Assembly: GCA_964597685.1 (NCBI GenBank)
Contig: CAZQZC010000147.1
Coordinates: forward strand, 1 to 7,062
Direction of reading: 5' to 3'
Length of the DNA stretch: 7,062 bases
Source of the DNA: JBCBTJ01 sp964597685
Lineage (GTDB): Bacteria; Pseudomonadota; Alphaproteobacteria; Caulobacterales; Hyphomonadaceae
In this document: positions 4,702 to 7,062 of the stretch, one piece after another
How positions within the stretch are numbered: the stretch's first letter is position 1
Layout of the letters: the number at the start of each line of letters is the position of its first letter
Notes under the pieces: model-generated
The model's input: the letters and a program-made list of their open reading frames with translations, nothing else
The model's database searches: none
What the model was told of the DNA's origin: nothing
Made by a program: the position numbers and the translations under genes

Positions 4702-7062
4702 ATGAGCGACACGAAGGACACAGGCGGCAAGGTCGGCGGAGGCGGACGCGGCCCTATCTCGGTCTCGAGGGGGTCTTCCGGAACCGTGCGGCAAAGTTTC
4801 AGCCACGGCCGGTCCAAACAAGTCGTCGTCGAGAAGAAAAAACGCCGGGTGGTCACGCCAGGCGGCGGGGGCAAGCCATCGGGCGGCGGATCCAGCGCTT
4901 CGGGCGCCAAAGGCCCGTCCAAACTGGCGGAAATGGCGAAGAAGCTTGGCATCACGGAAGCCGAGCTGATTGCGCGCCAAAAGGCGCTGAAACAACGCCA
5001 GGCCCAAGAAGAATCCCGCAAGGCCGAAGCCGAGAAGCGCGACGCGGCGAACCGTCGCCTGAAGGAAGAGCAAGAGCGCCTCGCCCAGGCTGCGAAAGAA
5101 CGCGAAGAGGCGGAAGCGCGGCGCAAGGCCGAGGAAGAGGCGCGCAAGGTCGCCGAGGCGGCTGAACGCGAAAAACGCGCCAAGGCGAAAACGCGCGGCG
5201 ACGGCAAGGCCGCGGCCAAACCAGCCGAGGAGCCAGCGGCCGCAGCGGCCGCCGCAGCAGCAGCGGCTGATCCGTCCGCGATCGAGGCGCTTGGCGGACG
5301 GGTTAAGAAAACCAAACAAAAGGACGATTTCGACCGTGGCGCGGCGACATCCGCGCGGCCCCGCTCGGAGCCGAAGCGTCGATCCGGCAAACTCACCATC
5401 GCTGCGGCGCTGGGCGACGATTCCGAGCGCCAACGGTCGCTCGCCTCCGTGCGTCGCGCCCGCGAACGGGAGCGGGAGCGCCGAACGACTGGCGGCGGCG
5501 ACGCGCGTGAGAAAGCGTCGCGGGAGGTTCAACTCCCCGAAACCATCACGCTGCAGGACCTCGCCCAACGGATGACCGAACGCGTCGCCGACGTCGTCAA
5601 GTTCATGATGAGGCAAGGCGAGATGATGCGGGCGAACGACATCGTCGACGCCGACACCGCCGAATTGATCGCAGAAGAGTTCGGCCACACGGTCAAACGC
5701 GTCTCGGAGTCCGATGTCGAGATCGGTTTGGAAGGCGAAGACGACGATCCGAAGGATCTGAAGTCGCGTCCGCCGATCGTCGCCATCATGGGCCACGTCG
5801 ACCACGGCAAGACATCCTTGCTGGACGCCCTGCGCGAGACCGATGTGGTCGCGGGCGAGGCGGGCGGCATCACCCAGCATATCGGCGCCTATCAGGTGCA
5901 ATTGAAATCAGGCGACAAGATCAGCTTCCTCGATACGCCGAGCCACACCGCCTTCTCAACAAAGCGCGCGCGCCGAGCCGATGTGACCGACATCGTCATT
6001 CTGGTGGTTGCGGCGGACGACGGCGTCATGCCGCAAACGCAGGAGGCGATCAGCCACGCCAAGGCGGCCGGCGTTCCGATGATTGTGGCGGTCAACAAGA
6101 TCGATCTGCCCGACGCAAATCCCGACAAGATCCTGACCGACCTGCTGCAATACGACGTGCAAGTCGAAAGCATGGGCGGCGAGATCCAGACGGTGAACGT
6201 CTCCGCCTTGCAGAAGCAGGGACTGGACAGTTTGACCGAAGCCATCTCGCTGCAGGCTGAACTTCTCGACCTCCAAGCGAACCCGAAACGTCGGGCCGAC
6301 GGCGTGGTTGTTGAAAGCCAGCTCGACAAGGGCCGCGGGCCGGTGGCGACGGTGCTCGTCAAACGCGGCACGCTGAAGCGCGGCGACATCGTTGTGGCGG
6401 GCGCCCAATGGGGCAAAGTCCGCGCGCTGGTGAACGAACGCAACCAACAGCTGAAAGAGGCTGGGCCGTCGCTGCCGGCGGAGGTGCTGGGCCTCGACGG
6501 CGCGCCAGAGCCTGGCGACCAATTCGTCGTGGTCGAGACTGAAGCGCGCGCCCGTGAGATCACCGAGTATCGCCAGCGCCAGAAACGCCAAGCGTCCGGC
6601 CGGGCCGGCGCGGCCGCTCGCGCCTCGCTGGAGCAATTGCTGACCAAACTGAAGGACGGCTCGACCGATACCCAGGAATTGCCCGTTGTCGTCAAGGGCG
6701 ACGTCCAAGGCTCCGTGGAGGCGATCGCCCAATCCCTGGACAAATTGTCGACGGACGAGGTCCGCGCTCACGTCATCCACGGCGCTGTCGGCGGTATTTC
6801 GGAAAGCGACGTCCTGCTCGCCCAATCGACGGGCGCGCCGATCTTCGCCTTCAATGTCCGCGCCAACAAGCAAGCTCGCGACCTTGCTGAAAAGGAAGGC
6901 GTGGAGATCCGCTATTACTCGATCATCTACGAGTTGCTCGACGATGTGAAAGACACGCTCTCCGGCATGCTGGCGCCGGAAAAGCGCGAAACCTTTATCG
7001 GGTACGCGGAGATCCTCGAAGTCTTCAACATCTCCAAGGTCGGGAAGGTCGCCGGCTGTCGG
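4702..7062 (+). CDS. infB: Translation initiation factor IF2, partial (3' end outside window)
   Basis: IF2 is the GTPase that brings fMet-tRNA to the 30S subunit and promotes 50S joining. 787 codons are visible with no stop. In order: N-terminal motif VRQSFSHGR (29-37) and VVVEKKKRR (41-49); a charged, probably helical linker (about 75-165); eleven alanines (179-189); an Arg/Lys-rich linker; the IF2 N domain (281-333); the G domain with G1 GHVDHGKT (364-371), switch I EAGGITQH (386-393), G3 DTPSH (411-415), G4 NKID (465-468) and G5 VSAL (500-503); beta-barrel domain II; and domain C1. Domain C2, which holds fMet-tRNA, lies past the edge. The G3 glycine is Ser414, and M-to-K and G-to-R changes follow at 421 and 425. 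G5 has SAL, not SAK. The ATG at 4702 has GAGG at 4694-4697, rather close, and is 36 nt after ylxR. Identity is certain; normal GTPase behaviour is not. Confidence 0.96.
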   Translation, partial: MSDTKDTGGKVGGGGRGPISVSRGSSGTVRQSFSHGRSKQVVVEKKKRRVVTPGGGGKPSGGGSSASGAKGPSKLAEMAKKLGITEAELIARQKALKQRQAQEESRKAEAEKRDAANRRLKEEQERLAQAAKEREEAEARRKAEEEARKVAEAAEREKRAKAKTRGDGKAAAKPAEEPAAAAAAAAAAADPSAIEALGGRVKKTKQKDDFDRGAATSARPRSEPKRRSGKLTIAAALGDDSERQRSLASVRRARERERERRTTGGGDAREKASREVQLPETITLQDLAQRMTERVADVVKFMMRQGEMMRANDIVDADTAELIAEEFGHTVKRVSESDVEIGLEGEDDDPKDLKSRPPIVAIMGHVDHGKTSLLDALRETDVVAGEAGGITQHIGAYQVQLKSGDKISFLDTPSHTAFSTKRARRADVTDIVILVVAADDGVMPQTQEAISHAKAAGVPMIVAVNKIDLPDANPDKILTDLLQYDVQVESMGGEIQTVNVSALQKQGLDSLTEAISLQAELLDLQANPKRRADGVVVESQLDKGRGPVATVLVKRGTLKRGDIVVAGAQWGKVRALVNERNQQLKEAGPSLPAEVLGLDGAPEPGDQFVVVETEARAREITEYRQRQKRQASGRAGAAARASLEQLLTKLKDGSTDTQELPVVVKGDVQGSVEAIAQSLDKLSTDEVRAHVIHGAVGGISESDVLLAQSTGAPIFAFNVRANKQARDLAEKEGVEIRYYSIIYELLDDVKDTLSGMLAPEKRETFIGYAEILEVFNISKVGKVAGCR
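5236..5268 (+). repeat. Poly-alanine tract in the IF2 linker
   Basis: Eleven consecutive alanine codons (IF2 residues 179-189) use a mix of GCG, GCC, GCA and GCT, so this is not a pure triplet repeat and is not obviously prone to slippage. It lies in the poorly conserved N-terminal linker of IF2, between the charged helix and the basic segment before the IF2 N domain. Such low-complexity linkers are usual in long alphaproteobacterial IF2 proteins. Confidence 0.8.

Noticed and set aside
4591..5901. Long - strand open frames opposite infB, including one of 436 codons.
   Set aside because: They lie opposite a well-recognised gene, have low-complexity Arg/Ala/Leu content, and show no family motif. 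They are a by-product of GC-rich codon use.

Overview
The window reads as a piece of an alphaproteobacterial chromosome. It is GC-rich, nearly every base lies in a gene, and all seven genes are on the + strand. The order metK - trmB - (csp) - rimP - nusA - ylxR - infB matches the conserved housekeeping block of this class. Three protein features also point there: the acidic C-terminal tail of RimP, the DUF448-L7Ae fusion form of YlxR, and the VRQSFSHGR...VVVEKKKRR start of IF2. I cannot resolve the order or genus. I see no mobile element, CRISPR array, tRNA or rRNA.

Layout. 1-432 is the 3' third of metK (SAM synthetase), followed after 60 nt by trmB (tRNA m7G46 methyltransferase, a SAM user). 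1195-1376 is a 182-nt gap with two inverted repeats and a possible sequestering stem over the ribosome site of a 69-residue cold-shock protein gene (csp, 1377-1586). 1587-1703 holds an orphan, near-ideal Shine-Dalgarno sequence and a strong GC hairpin with a T-rich tail, ending only 16 nt before the GTG start of rimP. From there rimP, nusA, ylxR and infB are tightly packed (9-nt gap, 23-nt overlap, 36-nt gap) and look like one operon. infB runs off the right edge after 787 codons.

How the parts work together. RimP matures the 30S subunit, NusA controls pausing, termination and antitermination, YlxR is a small RNA-binding protein, and IF2 places initiator tRNA on the ribosome. The operon therefore joins transcription elongation to translation start. 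The csp gene just ahead of the operon's terminator-like hairpin is suggestive, because CspA-family proteins in E. coli act as antiterminators and raise expression of nusA, infB and their neighbours.

The two most notable points are (i) a regulatory-looking stretch from 1255 to 1703 around csp, with an anti-Shine-Dalgarno stem and a hairpin that leaves almost no room for a downstream promoter, and (ii) an IF2 G domain whose switch II block reads DTPSHTAFSTKRARRA instead of the usual DTPGH-AF--MRARGA, so the G3 (DxxG) glycine is a serine. Neither amounts to a wholly new system; both are testable anomalies in an otherwise ordinary region.
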